Assembly (NCBI GenBank): GCA_020466095.1
Contig: CM035806.1
Coordinates: 62,974,253-63,038,252 of the forward strand
DNA length: 64,000 bases
From: Chlorops oryzae
Taxonomy: Eukaryota > Arthropoda > Insecta > Diptera > Chloropidae
Reading direction: 5' to 3'
Within the stretch, counting starts at the first letter, position 1. Each line of letters opens with the position of its first letter. The notes under the pieces were generated by a model. It was not told the origin of the DNA. It was given only the letters and a program-made list of their open reading frames with translations, and searched no databases. This document shows positions 21,710 to 32,600 of the stretch, piece after piece. The translations under genes and the position numbers were made by a program.

Positions 21710-22157
21710 CAGTGCTGGGAACTTGTGGGAATTTTCCCTTTTTGTGGGAATTTAAGTCAAAAATTTTGATCAAGTGGGAAAAGGAATTTTTTACTTTCGC
21801 GTAGTGTTAAATTTGAGAATTGGGATTTTCTACATTTTGTACGATGGTTACTGTTGACACCGCGGAAAAAATATCGATCGACCAATATATCGTTGAAATC
21901 AACTGTTTTTTTTAACTAGATTTGTTTTCAAAGAGATATCGATATTAAAAAGTACGTCGGTGTTTTTTTTATTTTTGTTCACAAAATTTTATAAATTTGT
22001 AATAAATAATATTTCAAGTTCTTATTCATTTTCCTGTAACAATATGTTCATTTTACAAGTGGGAATTTTTGGGGAATTTTGATGAGAATAAAGGGGAAAA
22101 AATGATAATTTTAGGAATTTTTGAGAGAATTCCAGTCAAAAAAAGACCCCAGCACTG
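21710..22157. mobile_element. hAT-type MITE (copy 2 through tandem duplication)
   Basis: Same sequence as 18212-18659. It is present because the 3.5-kb segment was duplicated, not through a separate transposition. Confidence 0.85.
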
Positions 22158-22877
22158 GTATGTATGAAATTGAATTTTAAAACTTTAATGTGAAATTTTA
22201 ATTTAAAAAGTGAAGTATAATTATTATTTTCTATTTTTATACTTATATTAAAAATTGCCAAACAAATTACAAAATGAGACTTATTTTTTAACTTTTAAAT
22301 TAATAAGTCTAAGAGAGTTTCAAAAATCGTCAAAAATAGCGTACGTGAACTTGAATGCTCCATTTTATGTGTTTTGAGCAGGGCGTGCAAACGAAACAAA
22401 TAAAGTTCGGGTTATGGTTTTGGTTATGAAATGATTATGGTTTCGATTACGGTTTCGTTCTGAAAAAAATTATTTCGGTTTCGGTATCGTTTCGTTCCGG
22501 TTACGTTTTTTCAAAGACTTTAAGAATCGCGGGTAAAATTCAAGATATCAATCTCTTGCAAAGCAAACCCTATAATTGTTGAATTTTCGACTGTCGTTGC
22601 AGTACATAAAAATTCTTGACCACGAAATATAGACTTCGAACGCACCTTAACCTTTCAGGATTCAGTAACCAATTCAGTACCGTGTCGGGTTCGCTTTATA
22701 GGCCATATATATTCACAGCACAAAACTTAAGGCGTTGTCAATACGCATTTACACGTTAAGACATTTCAATATTCTAGAGTCAGACTCACGAACAAATGTT
22801 TTGAGAAAATTAAGTAAGTAGAGAAAGACGTAAGAAAATGCTTCTCTTTCTTTCCCATGTATCAAAGAGTATTAATA

Positions 22878-24533
22878 AATATAAGAGCGGCCAATGTACT
22901 CTATCGGCTCTCTTAGCATTTTGAAAATGCTGGCCTCCTTATTACGATACACTTTGTCCCTATGCCATTTCGTCTCACATCACAAAGCGAATGCTGATTG
23001 AAAACAAAAATGCGCAACGCGAGTGCGAGAAACGTGCGTAAATGAACATTTAATGAATGAATTGTGCGTTTGCTTATGCGCAGAGAAAAAAGGGATGGAA
23101 ATTTTTTTATGCTTGTGCGCATGCAAAAGCTCCTTGACGATACGAAGAAAAAATAGCCGAACACAGTGTGCAATATTTGACTATTTCAAATCTTACTTCA
23201 GACAAGTTCTATTTTACTTAATATTGATATAATTTTTATAGTAAAATAAAAATTGAAATGTTTTCAATTTGTTTCTAGACATTAAGAAAGCTATTTTGCT
23301 GAATTTTATATTCATAATTTATAGTTCATGAAAATTTTTTCATAAACTGAAAGGAAGAGAATCGATATTTGCACACTGTATCATTCTTTTGAAATTTTTT
23401 TTAGTAGCATTGATTGAAATTAGCAAAATTCGTTCAAGGAAGGACGGTGGAAGGGAAAAGAAGTTCTATATGTATGAGCATAAGAATGCTTGTATGTATT
23501 TAAAATGGAATGATTCAGCCTGTTTACATTCGATGGTGCAAATACGATGTCCGTTGAAGACCCATAAAAAAGTTTTTTGAAAATTTCAACTTTGCTATTG
23601 ACTTCAACAATTTTTTCTCTTACATTTAATTTTAATATTTTGGTAATATTCACAAAAATCCTTAAATTTATTGAACAAATTTCAATATAAAGGCAAATCA
23701 AAAAGTCTTGTAAAACTCATTTTTAATTTAGCCCCGCCTAAAGGGAGTATTTTTACAGCTGAAAATACCAATTTCAGCAGAGAATAAATTTAAAAGAGAT
23801 TTTAGAAGACGTTGTAGATTATATAATTTTTAATATCAAAAGTAAAATTACATTAGCATCAGAAAAACATCAGAAAAAAGATTTTTTTCGATTGCTAAAA
23901 ATTAACATTTCGTAATAGAAATGTTTGGATCCTAAGCCCGAAAAAATATTTAAGTAAATAAAATTAAAATATAAAAAGGGTCGAATTAAAACTAAAAACA
24001 CTAGCACATAATGTTACAAAAGGTAATCGAAGCGACCAGGCTTCGACTTTTTCGCATTTAGCGCCGCGCAAGTCACCCTACAGAACCATACGGTAGTGAC
24101 TTTCCATTGGTCACGTAGAAACAGGAAAACAACATAAGCGAGCGAGTCGAAAAACGATTTTTGAATTTGTCAGCGGCTGAAATTTGCAAAGGCACACAAC
24201 AGCCAAATACAAACGTACGTATGTACATTGGCGCACACACAAACTCATATATGCGCATAAGTAAGACACGCAATCGAAAGAATAACAGCACAGCGCCGAA
24301 AAACTATAAGACATGAAAACCGTTTCTCAATGCGTAAAGGCGAGAAGTCAGATTTTCGTTTTTGTTTTGATCCTTTCTATCAATTCCTACATTTCGAGTG
24401 TCTTTCTTTCCTCGATTTCATGCTTTGTGAGCGTTTCAGTTTTCAAAGCATACTGTATCGTAATGCGGAGGCCAGCATCGAGAATGAGTGAAAAATGGGA
24501 TTTGCCATAGAGTACGTTGGCTGCTCTTATGTA
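22878..24533. mobile_element. DNA element forming the left palindrome arm (1656 bp)
   Basis: Flanked by TATTAATA on both sides (22870-22877, 24534-24541), an 8-bp target duplication. Its two ends are diverged inverted repeats of about 90 bp sharing ATAAGAGC, CCAA(T/C)GTACTCTAT, GATGCTGGCCTCC and ATTACGATACA-type blocks. No transposase is visible; the interior is AT-rich. It is a non-autonomous element of unassigned superfamily. Confidence 0.75.
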
Positions 24534-24550
24534 TATTAATACTCTTTGAT

Positions 24551-26210
24551 ATACATAAGAGCAGCCAACGTACTCTATGGCAAATCCCATTTTTCACTCA
24601 TTCTCGATGCTGGCCTCCGCATTACGATACAGTATGCTTTGAAAACTGAAACGCTCACAAAGCATGAAAATCGAGGAAAGAAAGACACTCGAAATGTAGG
24701 AATTGATAGAAAGGATCAAAACAAAAACGAAAATCTGACTTCTCGCCTTTACGCATTGAGAAACGGTTTTCATGTCTTATAGTTTTTCGGCGCTGTGCTG
24801 TTATTCTTTCGATTGCGTGCCTTACTTATGCGCATATATGAGTTTGTGTGTGCGCCAATGTACATACGTACGTTTGTATTTGGCTGTTGTGTGCCTTTGC
24901 AAATTTCAGCCGCTGACAAATTCAAAAATCGTTTTTTCGACTCGCTCGCTTATGTTGTTTTCCTGTTTCTACGTGACCAATGGAAAGTCACTACCGTATG
25001 GTTCTGTAGGGTGACTTGCGCGGCGCTAAATGCGAAAAAGTCGAAGCCTGGTCGCTTCGATTACCTTTTGTAACATTATGTGCTAGTGTTTTTAGTTTTA
25101 ATTCGACCCTTTTTATATTTTAATTTTATTTACTTAAATATTTTTTCGGGCTTAGGATCCAAACATTTCTATTACGAAATGTTAATTTTTAGCAATCGAA
25201 AAAAAATCTTTTTTCTGATGTTTTTCTGATGCTAATGTAATTTTACTTTTGATATTAAAAATTATATAATCTACAACGTCTTCTAAAATCTCTTTTAAAT
25301 TTATTCTCTGCTGAAATTGGTATTTTCAGCTGTAAAAATACTCCCTTTAGGCGGGGCTAAATTAAAAATGAGTTTTACAAGACTTTTTGATTTGCCTTTA
25401 TATTGAAATTTGTTCAATAAATTTAAGGATTTTTGTGAATATTACCAAAATATTAAAATTAAATGTAAGAGAAAAAATTGTTGAAGTCAATAGCAAAGTT
25501 GAAATTTTCAAAAAACTTTTTTATGGGTCTTCAACGGACATCGTATTTGCACCATCGAATGTAAACAGGCTGAATCATTCCATTTTAAATACATACAAGC
25601 ATTCTTATGCTCATACATATAGAACTTCTTTTCCCTTCCACCGTCCTTCCTTGAACGAATTTTGCTAATTTCAATCAATGCTACTAAAAAAAATTTCAAA
25701 AGAATGATACAGTGTGCAAATATCGATTCTCTTCCTTTCAGTTTATGAAAAAATTTTCATGAACTATAAATTATGAATATAAAATTCAGCAAAATAGCTT
25801 TCTTAATGTCTAGAAACAAATTGAAAACATTTCAATTTTTATTTTACTATAAAAATTATATCAATATTAAGTAAAATAGAACTTGTCTGAAGTAAGATTT
25901 GAAATAGTCAAATATTGCACACTGTGTTCGGCTATTTTTTCTTCGTATCGTCAAGGAGCTTTTGCATGCGCACAAGCATAAAAAAATTTCCATCCCTTTT
26001 TTCTCTGCGCATAAGCAAACGCACAATTCATTCATTAAATGTTCATTTACGCACGTTTCTCGCACTCGCGTTGCGCATTTTTGTTTTCAATCAGCATTCG
26101 CTTTGTGATGTGAGACGAAATGGCATAGGGACAAAGTGTATCGTAATAAGGAGGCCAGCATTTTCAAAATGCTAAGAGAGCCGATAGAGTACATTGGCCG
26201 CTCTTATATT
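24551..26210. mobile_element. inverted copy of the same element, right palindrome arm
   Basis: Reverse complement of 22878-24533. Its flanks do not form an independent 8-bp duplication (CTCTTTGA on the left, TATTAATA on the right), so it probably arose by inverted duplication of the left arm and its flank rather than by separate insertion. Confidence 0.75.
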
Positions 26211-26545
26211 TATTAATACTCTTTGTGTATATTAATACTCTTTGCATGTATTCAAATGGGACAATTTCGAAACATGTTTCACAAATCTGACCCGGCATAC
26301 AGTGAAAACAATTTTCGCCAGCAAGGGACGCACGGGGAGGGAGAAAAGCACTTGTATGACACATCCCCTCGCGCCTGGCCTACAAAAAATGTGTTTCATT
26401 ATCGATATGTCTTAACGAGTAAATGCGTACAAACCTTATTTATTATGTTTGTGCCGAAAATCTAAAAGCTTCAAAAAGGTGCATCTTTGGTTGAAGTTAG
26501 GACATGGTGTAAGATGTGGCTATTTTTTATAATCGGCATTTACAA

Positions 26546-26701
26546 TGTTTACACGACCCGCTAGATACGTGTTCACTCGACACACTTAAGTCTATCTCTG
26601 TTTCTAGTCTCTGTTTGCCCACACGATTTTTACTGGTGGCAAAAAATGAGAGATAGTCTTAAATGTGTCGAGTAAATGCGTATCAAGTGGTCATGTAAAC
26701 A
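26546..26701. mobile_element. hairpin MITE (~156 bp)
   Basis: Inverted arms of about 55 bp begin TGTTTACACGACC on the left and TGTTTACATGACC as reverse complement on the right. Both continue through GATACG(T/C)(G/A)TT(C/T)ACTCGACACA to AGAC/GTCTATCTC. No coding potential. Confidence 0.85.
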
Positions 26702-26720
26702 TAGTATGTAATTGATTAAG

Positions 26721-28081
26721 AGTCACATAAACATTGACTGAATGAGTCAGTTGTTTTAGTAAAAAAAGCATATGTCGTCGCATCTCTTCAACAACCACGT
26801 AAGCGCCAATTTGTCGAAAATTACATTTTTGGTTTTTATGGTAAAAAAAAAACGTTTGCAATGAGGTGGCAGTCTCATCTTGACTACTTTGTATGAAAAA
26901 AAAGAAATTAAAGCCCATTCAAAAACCTCGTAAGTGCCATACAAAATAAAATTGTCATGACTAACCTTAATTTTCGGCTCATAACTGTACACTCTTATGT
27001 ATGGCATGAAGCTGAAGGGGCTATGGACTCTAATATATTTGTCTCGTGTATTTTGGATTTTTTTGAAAAATATGTAAATATATTTTTTGCCAACAGTCTT
27101 ATATAGTGATGGTTGTGCCGCCCAAAATAGAAACACTACATTGTCTAATACCTTACAGTTGATTGCGTTAAGGAATCGCCTGGAAATCACTCAAAAATAT
27201 TTGTGCGTGGGCCATACGCAAATGGAATGCGATTCGGTCCATTCGCTAATTGAAAGGAAAAAAAAAAATAAAGAGCTTTTTACTCCAACAGATTTTGTTA
27301 ATATAGTAGCAAACGCTAGATTTCATCCGACACCTTATAAGGTGCATTATATTGAACATGCATTTTTCAAAGATTTTAAAACAATCCAATTTTATAAATC
27401 CATAAGACCTGGAATAAAAGCGGGTGATCCGCAGGTGGTTGACATAAAATGTTTAAAGTATAATGAACATGGTATGTTTTACAAATTAAATTTTCGAAAT
27501 GATTTTGTTTTGTCTCCACATAAAAGAAATTATGTTGATCTCAACACAACTTTGTCTCCACTTTACAAAACATCCATTGGCATTACAAAGCAAAAATATA
27601 ATGATTTGATGAGCTTAAAAAAAGTAATGCCGGTTCATTGTTGGGGGTTTTTTGAAACACTTACAATAAGTAATAAAAACTAAGATGTTAGTCATGTTTA
27701 AGCTTAATTTTTTACAAAGAATAAATAAATATTAATTTTAACATTGTTTTTTTTAATTTGGAAAAAACCTCGTAACCGACAAAATTCTGAAATTGTTATT
27801 TGCGGAAAAAACACGTAAGCGACAAATTTGGCCAGAGTTACTTGTATATACAAAATAATTTCAAAACAAAGTTTTGTACCCTTAATAAAGTCGCAACGCT
27901 ATGTTTTGGAATAACAAAGTCGATTATAAAGCACAGATTAACAAAACTATTCAGTTTTTTTCGTTTTCTGAAAAACTAGGTTCTGGCGCTTACGTGGTTG
28001 TTGAAGAGATGCGACGATGTGCCGACACCGACACACGCAAACGGGTAACTGATCAGTCAGACTGAATGTTTATGTGGCACA
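26721..28081 (+). mobile_element. long-TIR DNA element with DDE-like protein remnant
   Basis: Imperfect inverted ends of about 80-110 bp: left GTGCC-less start AGTCACATAAACATTGACTG and right reading, as reverse complement, GTGCCACATAAACATTCAGT. The inner ends are both GTCGCATCTCTTCAACAACC followed by ACGTAAGCGCC. Words like CCTCGTAAG(T/C)GCC and ACGTAAGCGACAAA recur inside each end. It contains one plus-strand pseudogene. Confidence 0.75.
26957..27683 (+). pseudogene. DDE/RNase-H-like transposase remnant (DUF7869-like)
   Basis: The upstream part reads MTNLNFRLITVHSYVWHEAE and continues to SCILDFFEKY. After a frame change near 27070-27085 the main frame reads PTVLYSDGCAAQNRNTTLSN, followed by YLCVGHTQMECDSVHSLIER and a tail to KVMPVHCWGFFETL, with a stop at 27683. 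The 'YSDGC..QNRN' and 'GHT.mECDsvHs.iE' blocks mark a widespread TE-derived family whose acidic residues look like an RNase-H-type DDE core. I associate it with the domain named DUF7869, from memory. The N-terminal half is missing. It is a deletion derivative, not an active transposase. Confidence 0.7.
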
Positions 28082-28375
28082 TTAATGAGCGACCATGATA
28101 TTAATATATGAAATTTTCGGGACGATGTTGGAAATTGTTTCAGAAACCGTTTCGACCCGGTTTCGGTGTTTCGGTTCGGGAACCGGTTTCCAAAAAAAAA
28201 ACAAAATATCGGTTTCGGTTTTATTTCGGTTAGGAAAATAAACCGGTTAAAATCGGTTACGGTTGCGGGGTCGGTTCTGGTTGCACGCCCTGGTTTTGAG
28301 TGTTTTCTTATGACGTTATCACGTAAAACTATAGTCCGTAAATTGACTTTACAGACACAAATTTTTTTTTAAAAC

Positions 28376-29390
28376 GGCTATGAATTTGATTGTACATAGA
28401 ATTTAGTATTTTTGCTGAAACAGTGTCATCAAAAAGTTATGTGGACAGGGTAGGACTAAAAAAAATATCTATTTCTCTTTGACATTGAGTTTCCTTGATT
28501 AGTTTTATGTTTTTCAAGCTTTTCATATCGTTTTATGAGTTTGGTAGATATTTTATAAGTAATGTCCCAGCCGGAAATTTCACTACTTCTGCAGTACTTC
28601 CGAAGTGGTGAAAATTCATACTGCGACTACTCGCATTACTTACCCTTATTTCTAATGAAATTTGTTAGGAGATGGCCGCTATTTTCAGTACTTCTAAATT
28701 CATGTGATATTTATTGGGTAAAGGAGTTTATGGCCCTAAATCGCATGAAAGCTTCATTTGAGAAAAGACAACATGCTGTCTGGCTGAAATGGATCCAACG
28801 TGCATGATTATTTCATTTGAAATAGAGTATATGATGCTAATACGAATGAAAATTTCATTTATAATAAGTAAACGGTACTGGGATCTGGGAGGGAAAGAAG
28901 CATAAATATTTTTTTATTCTTAAATTTTTAAATTTTGTATTTCCATTTCGGTTGAAAGCACTTCATTGAATATGTTATAATATAACGGTAGCTCATAACA
29001 TAAAACGTTACTGATTCTATCACAATTGCTTAGTTTTAAATGCACTTCAATGCAAAGCAGAAGTGAATTAAACTTGCTCAAAAAATGTGTTAATCATAGC
29101 AGACATCTTGAAAATATGCAAATCACTGCTTTCTTGTAACGAGCTCTTGGTTCCATGAAGATTTCACTAGAAAATCATTCGAAACAGCACCAATTGGTTT
29201 CTTTACAAATGAATTCTTCAATACTTCTGCATCGATAATTTTGTCATGCATGCGATAAAATCCGGCTGGGGTTCTCGAAAATCTCCCAAAATTAAAAATA
29301 AAAGCGGCAAGGTATTTCACCAGAGCAGAGCTAAATATTTCGCTGCCATAACATGTTTCTCTTTTACTCTTGCTCCTTGATGCCCGCGGA
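28376..29390 (+). repeat. partial copy of the repeat family seen at 40223-40982, split by a MITE
   Basis: 28376-28565 and 29271-29390 align with the reverse complement of about 40590-40300. Shared blocks include TTGATTGTACATAGAATTTAG, GTCCACATAA/TTATGTGGAC, and AAATATTTCGCTGCCATA. The 705-bp insertion 28566-29270 separates the two halves. The coding end seen at 40690-40983 and 63590-63876 is absent here. Confidence 0.75.
28566..29270. mobile_element. MITE with CCCAGCCGGA ends
   Basis: Ends CCCAGCCGGA and TCCGGCTGGG are inverted repeats. Comparison with the uninterrupted copy near 40400-40410 shows exactly these bases as extra, with at most a 2-3 bp target duplication. AAATTTCA/TGAAATTT words recur inside; no coding sequence. 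Confidence 0.75.
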
Positions 29391-30804
29391 GCAAGCTTCG
29401 GAGCATTGTAAGTAAATGCTTGTGTGCATGTTATAGTCAAACCCCGAAGCTCCGCCAATCCTAGGTTTGTCTAGTCAAACCTCAGGTTTGACTAGAAGTC
29501 TTAGTCAAAGCCCGAAACAATATCTTCATTCTACCTTTGACTAACGAATTTTGGTCAATCCTAGGATAGACTAATTTGGCCAGTCAAACGCCGAAACTCA
29601 ATTTTATGAATTCGGAGTTTGACCAGTCAAACCTAAATTAGGTATGAAAATGTGTTAGCTTATATGATAGGTATAATAATATCATATTTTTTAGATTTAA
29701 TGCTTAACGTTTCAATCAGGGACCGTAATAATTATGACTTTTAGTTTAAAAATCAAAAATGAAATATAAAAATAAATCTTATTATTGATTTTTATTTTAA
29801 AAAATCGAAATAAAAATCATTTTGCTATAGCGCTGCTCATTACTCATTTTCTTCATAATGATTTTTTTGGTTGAAAATCAATGCCATAAGGCTACAGTTC
29901 TGCTAGAAATGCCTGCGGAAATTCCTAGGCTATTTCGCAAAGGAAAAAAAAGTATCATGAAATTTGTACAGACAACCCTGACGTGAACGGCTCATTTTAA
30001 TTGAATTAAAAATGGAAAATTAGATTTCATATTATATCAAAGTTGTGTTTATTGGAGTAGTGGGCTTTTCCGAGAGTTGTTCTAAGTCTGCAAAGCTAAT
30101 TTCTAAAACAATTGATTTCGTTTGAAGCAAATACGTTGCATATGTTTTCCCGCCTTCAAAATATACCCAAGTGGAATTTACCTCACTCATGAAAATATTC
30201 ATCACGGAATTTTTTGTGAAATTTTTATTCACAAATATGATAATTGGTGTCTTTCCAATGAATCTATTAGCATAAATATATACGAGATCAAACAAATTTC
30301 CATTGAATATGAGATGTTTACTTCATTTCTCAATGCATTTCCTGTGACGTTGTCCTGTAAAACAACGCATCCAATCGCCGGACTGTTTTAGCAGCCATGT
30401 CCCAACAAAATCCCACAAGAATAACGCGTTGTAAGGGGAGTTGTGGCATAAAAATCATCACTACCTCGTCATTAATGATTCACTAGTAGCATTTCCTGCT
30501 GGCATATGCCAATTTAAGCGCGAAACAATAGAAGTTGAATTATTTCTCTTCCAAAAGCCTGGGTTGTGATATGCACTGTTTACGTAAAAACGTACTACAA
30601 TAATATGATAGTTTTTACCTGAACTGCGGCCAGCTGCTCAGAAATGCTTCGTTCATTTTTTGTCAGGAATTTTCTGACTTTTTTATGAAGTTTTTATTTC
30701 TGGCAGAACTGCATCCCTAGCTTATAGCTATAATTATTAATTTTGCTCCCTGGTGTCATGAGTTCAGAGCACATCCAAAATAAGACACGCACATTTCCTA
30801 CTTA
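29391..30804. other. non-coding stretch with clustered AGTCAAAC/TAGTC motifs
   Basis: Between about 29430 and 29640 the word AGTCAAAC or its variants (GACTAG, TAGTCAAA) appears repeatedly in both orientations, as in a small palindromic repeat. An 88-codon minus-strand frame at 30032-30295 is AT-rich and matches nothing I know. Otherwise nothing is recognised. Confidence 0.4.
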
Positions 30805-30961
30805 AGCGGCCCGCACATAGCGCATCATGCAGCGCTGCTGATTACCAAATGGATTAGATTTTTCGTCGTTTCAGCGCTGCAAATTCTAGTCAGCGCTGCA
30901 CGTTTGCGCGCAAAATAGCGCTACATTCATTTTAAACCAAATTTCACAGCGGCCGGTCGTC

Positions 30962-31093
30962 ATGGCGGAGAGAGAAGAAAAGGTGTTTATTATCGAATTA
31001 ATTGAATTTTACCATAATTTACCGGCGTTGTGGGATATTTTTTGTTTGTTTAAAAACTGCATATATTCTTCCTGTATGTATTTTGCAAATTGA
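30962..31093 (+). pseudogene. N-terminal fragment of a MADF-domain protein
   Basis: MAEREEKVFIIELIEFYHNL followed by PALWD is the first helix and Leu-Trp-Asp motif of a MADF (Myb/SANT-like) DNA-binding domain. PIF/Harbinger elements often encode such a partner for the nuclease. After LWD the sequence changes character at about 31035. A minus-strand open stretch (SECKEILIEKEAISCRLQ…, about 31180-31020) overlaps it, suggesting an internal deletion that fused the tail of a convergent gene to this gene. It stops after 43 codons. Confidence 0.6.
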
Positions 31094-31307
31094 GTCGAAT
31101 TTTTGGCATACGCAGTTTGCAAGCGACACGAAATAGCTTCCTTCTCTATCAGTATTTCCTTGCATTCGCTCATTAAAAACCGATGAACATGGAAAATTAT
31201 TTCGTGCCCTTCTTAGCAAAAAATGGTTCAGGTATTAAAACGCAAGTACTCCCTATACCCGTTCGAGGGACTAATAAATTTCTTTAGCAAATATGAGTTA
31301 AATAAAT

Positions 31308-31517
31308 TGATGCTGCGTGTCCTCTTACCTCTCTAAGCCACTAATTGCTTAGCCTAAGTTGCAACCCTTTGTGTAAAATATTCACCACAACCTCTGGCTG
31401 GGTGACGCTCATGTTTAAGTTAAGTCAGTCATTCAATTATCGCGTAACGACGCACATCTTCGCTTATCATTAATAAAGAAAATTTTACAAAATAATACAG
31501 TCCACTTCGTCTCAACA
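31308..31517 (+). repeat. 5' LTR of the BEL element
   Basis: Starts TGATGCTGCGTG and ends TCTCAACA. It contains AATAAAG near 31471, a likely polyadenylation signal. It matches 39073-39283 except for one A in that run. Confidence 0.95.
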
Positions 31518-31523
31518 TAATTT

Positions 31524-31543
31524 TTGGTCCTTCGAGCCGGATC
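31524..31543 (+). promoter_or_regulatory. primer-binding site, tRNA-Tyr
   Basis: TGGTCCTTCGAGCCGGAT begins six bases after the 5' LTR. It is complementary to the CCA-tailed 3' end of insect tRNA-Tyr as I know it (…ATCCGGCTCGAAGGA-CCA), giving about 18 matched bases. It would prime minus-strand synthesis. Confidence 0.8.
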
Positions 31544-32230
31544 CAAGGATCTTTACGGGAACTCCTCATCTTCGCTAGCGTGGGCCCGTAATAACGATTC
31601 CCTGCTCCATCGGCTCCAGTTGCTCGAATCGCAGATCGCGAGCCACCGGTAAGGGATCTCAAGACTACATAAGGGAAGCTTAAGGAATAAATTACAAAAC
31701 TGGTCAATTTATTAATTGAATGACTCTGGTTATCATTACAACCACGTGCATAATTGCATCATCAATCCAGGTATATGCAATTTCTATTCGTTGACCTGGA
31801 TGCATGTGGTGAGCTTGTAAGTTAAATGCAACTCTGGTAACATTCTTTGGATAGCCTTCGACTCCTAATGTACAAGCGACTCACCAGTATTGCAATCATC
31901 GTTTCTAGTTCTGAATGGTACTCAGTGAACGCAAGTCGAATGCGACTCTGTGTTGATCTACATGTTTATTGGAAAGACCTCGGCTCCTAATTGTTCTTAT
32001 TGCTTGTGCAATCACATTGCATCATTGCAAGTGACGTAGTAAATTCTATCTCACAGAATTTGCAATTATATGCAACTCTGAACGTATTTGTAAATTGATA
32101 CGAGCCCAATAAACACAACGATATCGTAACGATATCGAGGCAATATCGTTTTCTCTTAAAAATGTTTCGCGACGATAATTCGAGACGATATCGAGACGAT
32201 TTCGATATCGTGAGAGAGTCACTTATCATT

Positions 32231-32372
32231 AGCGAATCGAGATTTTCATCGTTCTCGAATCGTTAACGAGCCTTAACTCGAATCGCTAGCGAATCGAGAT
32301 TTTCATCGTTCTCGAATCGTTAACGAGCCTTAACTCGAATCGCTAGCGAATCGAGATTTTCATCGCTCTCGA
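32231..32372. repeat. 57-bp tandem repeat (about 2.5 units)
   Basis: Units start GCGAATCGAGATTTTCATCG at 32232 and 32289 and continue TCTCGAATCGTTAACGAGCC; a third, diverged, starts near 32346. It lies in the left arm of the nested palindrome. Confidence 0.85.
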
Positions 32373-32459
32373 ATCCTTAACGGACGATTAGCAAAAAAAT
32401 CATTAATTTTTATATTTAATGTAAAATTCAAATAACAGTCTTATTATAATACTATTTTC

Positions 32460-32600
32460 GGTAAAAAAAAAAAAAAAAAAAAACGGTTCTATTGCTGGTA
32501 ACCACGCTTTTGAATCCACTGCCTGTGGGATTTGAACACCGAACCTCTTGATATCTAGTCATGTTTCTAGTCTGCTTACCCATTACGCCGTCTTCGCCGA
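32460..32600 (-). ncRNA. tRNA-derived, SINE-like segment with oligo-T end
   Basis: Minus strand from about 32600: GGCGTAATGGGTAAGC resembles a pol III A box, and GGTTCGGTGTTCAAATCCC a B box / T-arm. About 40 bp later comes a run of more than 20 T (A run on plus, 32461-32482), which would terminate pol III. It does not fold convincingly into a complete tRNA, so a tRNA-derived repeat is more likely. Confidence 0.4.

Larger units (their letters stand above)
16055..23050. repeat. tandem duplication, two nearly identical copies of ~3.5 kb
   Basis: Copy 1 is 16055-19551 and copy 2 is 19552-23050. I see only two substitutions near 16365/19862 and two single-base indels (a G run at 17700/21197 and a T run at about 18737/22235), so identity is about 99.9%. 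The left breakpoint lies inside the right end of hAT-1 and the right breakpoint inside the left arm of the palindrome at 22863-26225. The junction shows a shared TAA (microhomology). Confidence 0.93.
22863..26225. repeat. 3.36-kb near-perfect palindrome
   Basis: The left arm (22863-24534) and right arm (24551-26225) are reverse complements with only a few differences, such as one substitution near 24266/24822 and single-base indels in homopolymers. They are separated by a ~16-bp spacer. Each arm equals one ~1.66-kb element copy. The spacer and both outer flanks share TATTAATACTCTTTG. Open frames appear in mirror-image pairs and show no protein family. Confidence 0.93.
22738..26433. mobile_element. 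element with TTTACNCGTTAAGAC ends enclosing the palindrome
   Basis: Inverted ends of about 33 bp: left TCAATACGCATTTACACGTT and, as reverse complement on the right, TTTGTACGCATTTACTCGTT, both continuing AAGACAT. No target duplication was established. It appears to be the host of the palindromic insertion at 22863-26225. Confidence 0.55.
22379..28292. mobile_element. hAT-type MITE (CAGGGCGTGCAA ends) loaded with nested insertions
   Basis: The left end is CAGGGCGTGCAA at 22379 and the right end TTGCACGCCCTG closes at 28292. A perfect 8-bp target duplication GTTTTGAG lies at 22371-22378 and 28293-28300. The element's own sequence is only the ~360 bp at the left and ~200 bp at the right, rich in CGGTTTCGGTT words. 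The remainder is later insertions: the palindrome compound (22738-26433), a hairpin MITE (26546-26701) and a long-TIR element (26721-28081). Confidence 0.85.

Noticed and set aside
22913..26175. Mirror-image pairs of 60-93 codon frames
   Set aside because: They occur twice only because the region is a palindrome; composition is AT-driven, and single-base indels between arms shift the frames.
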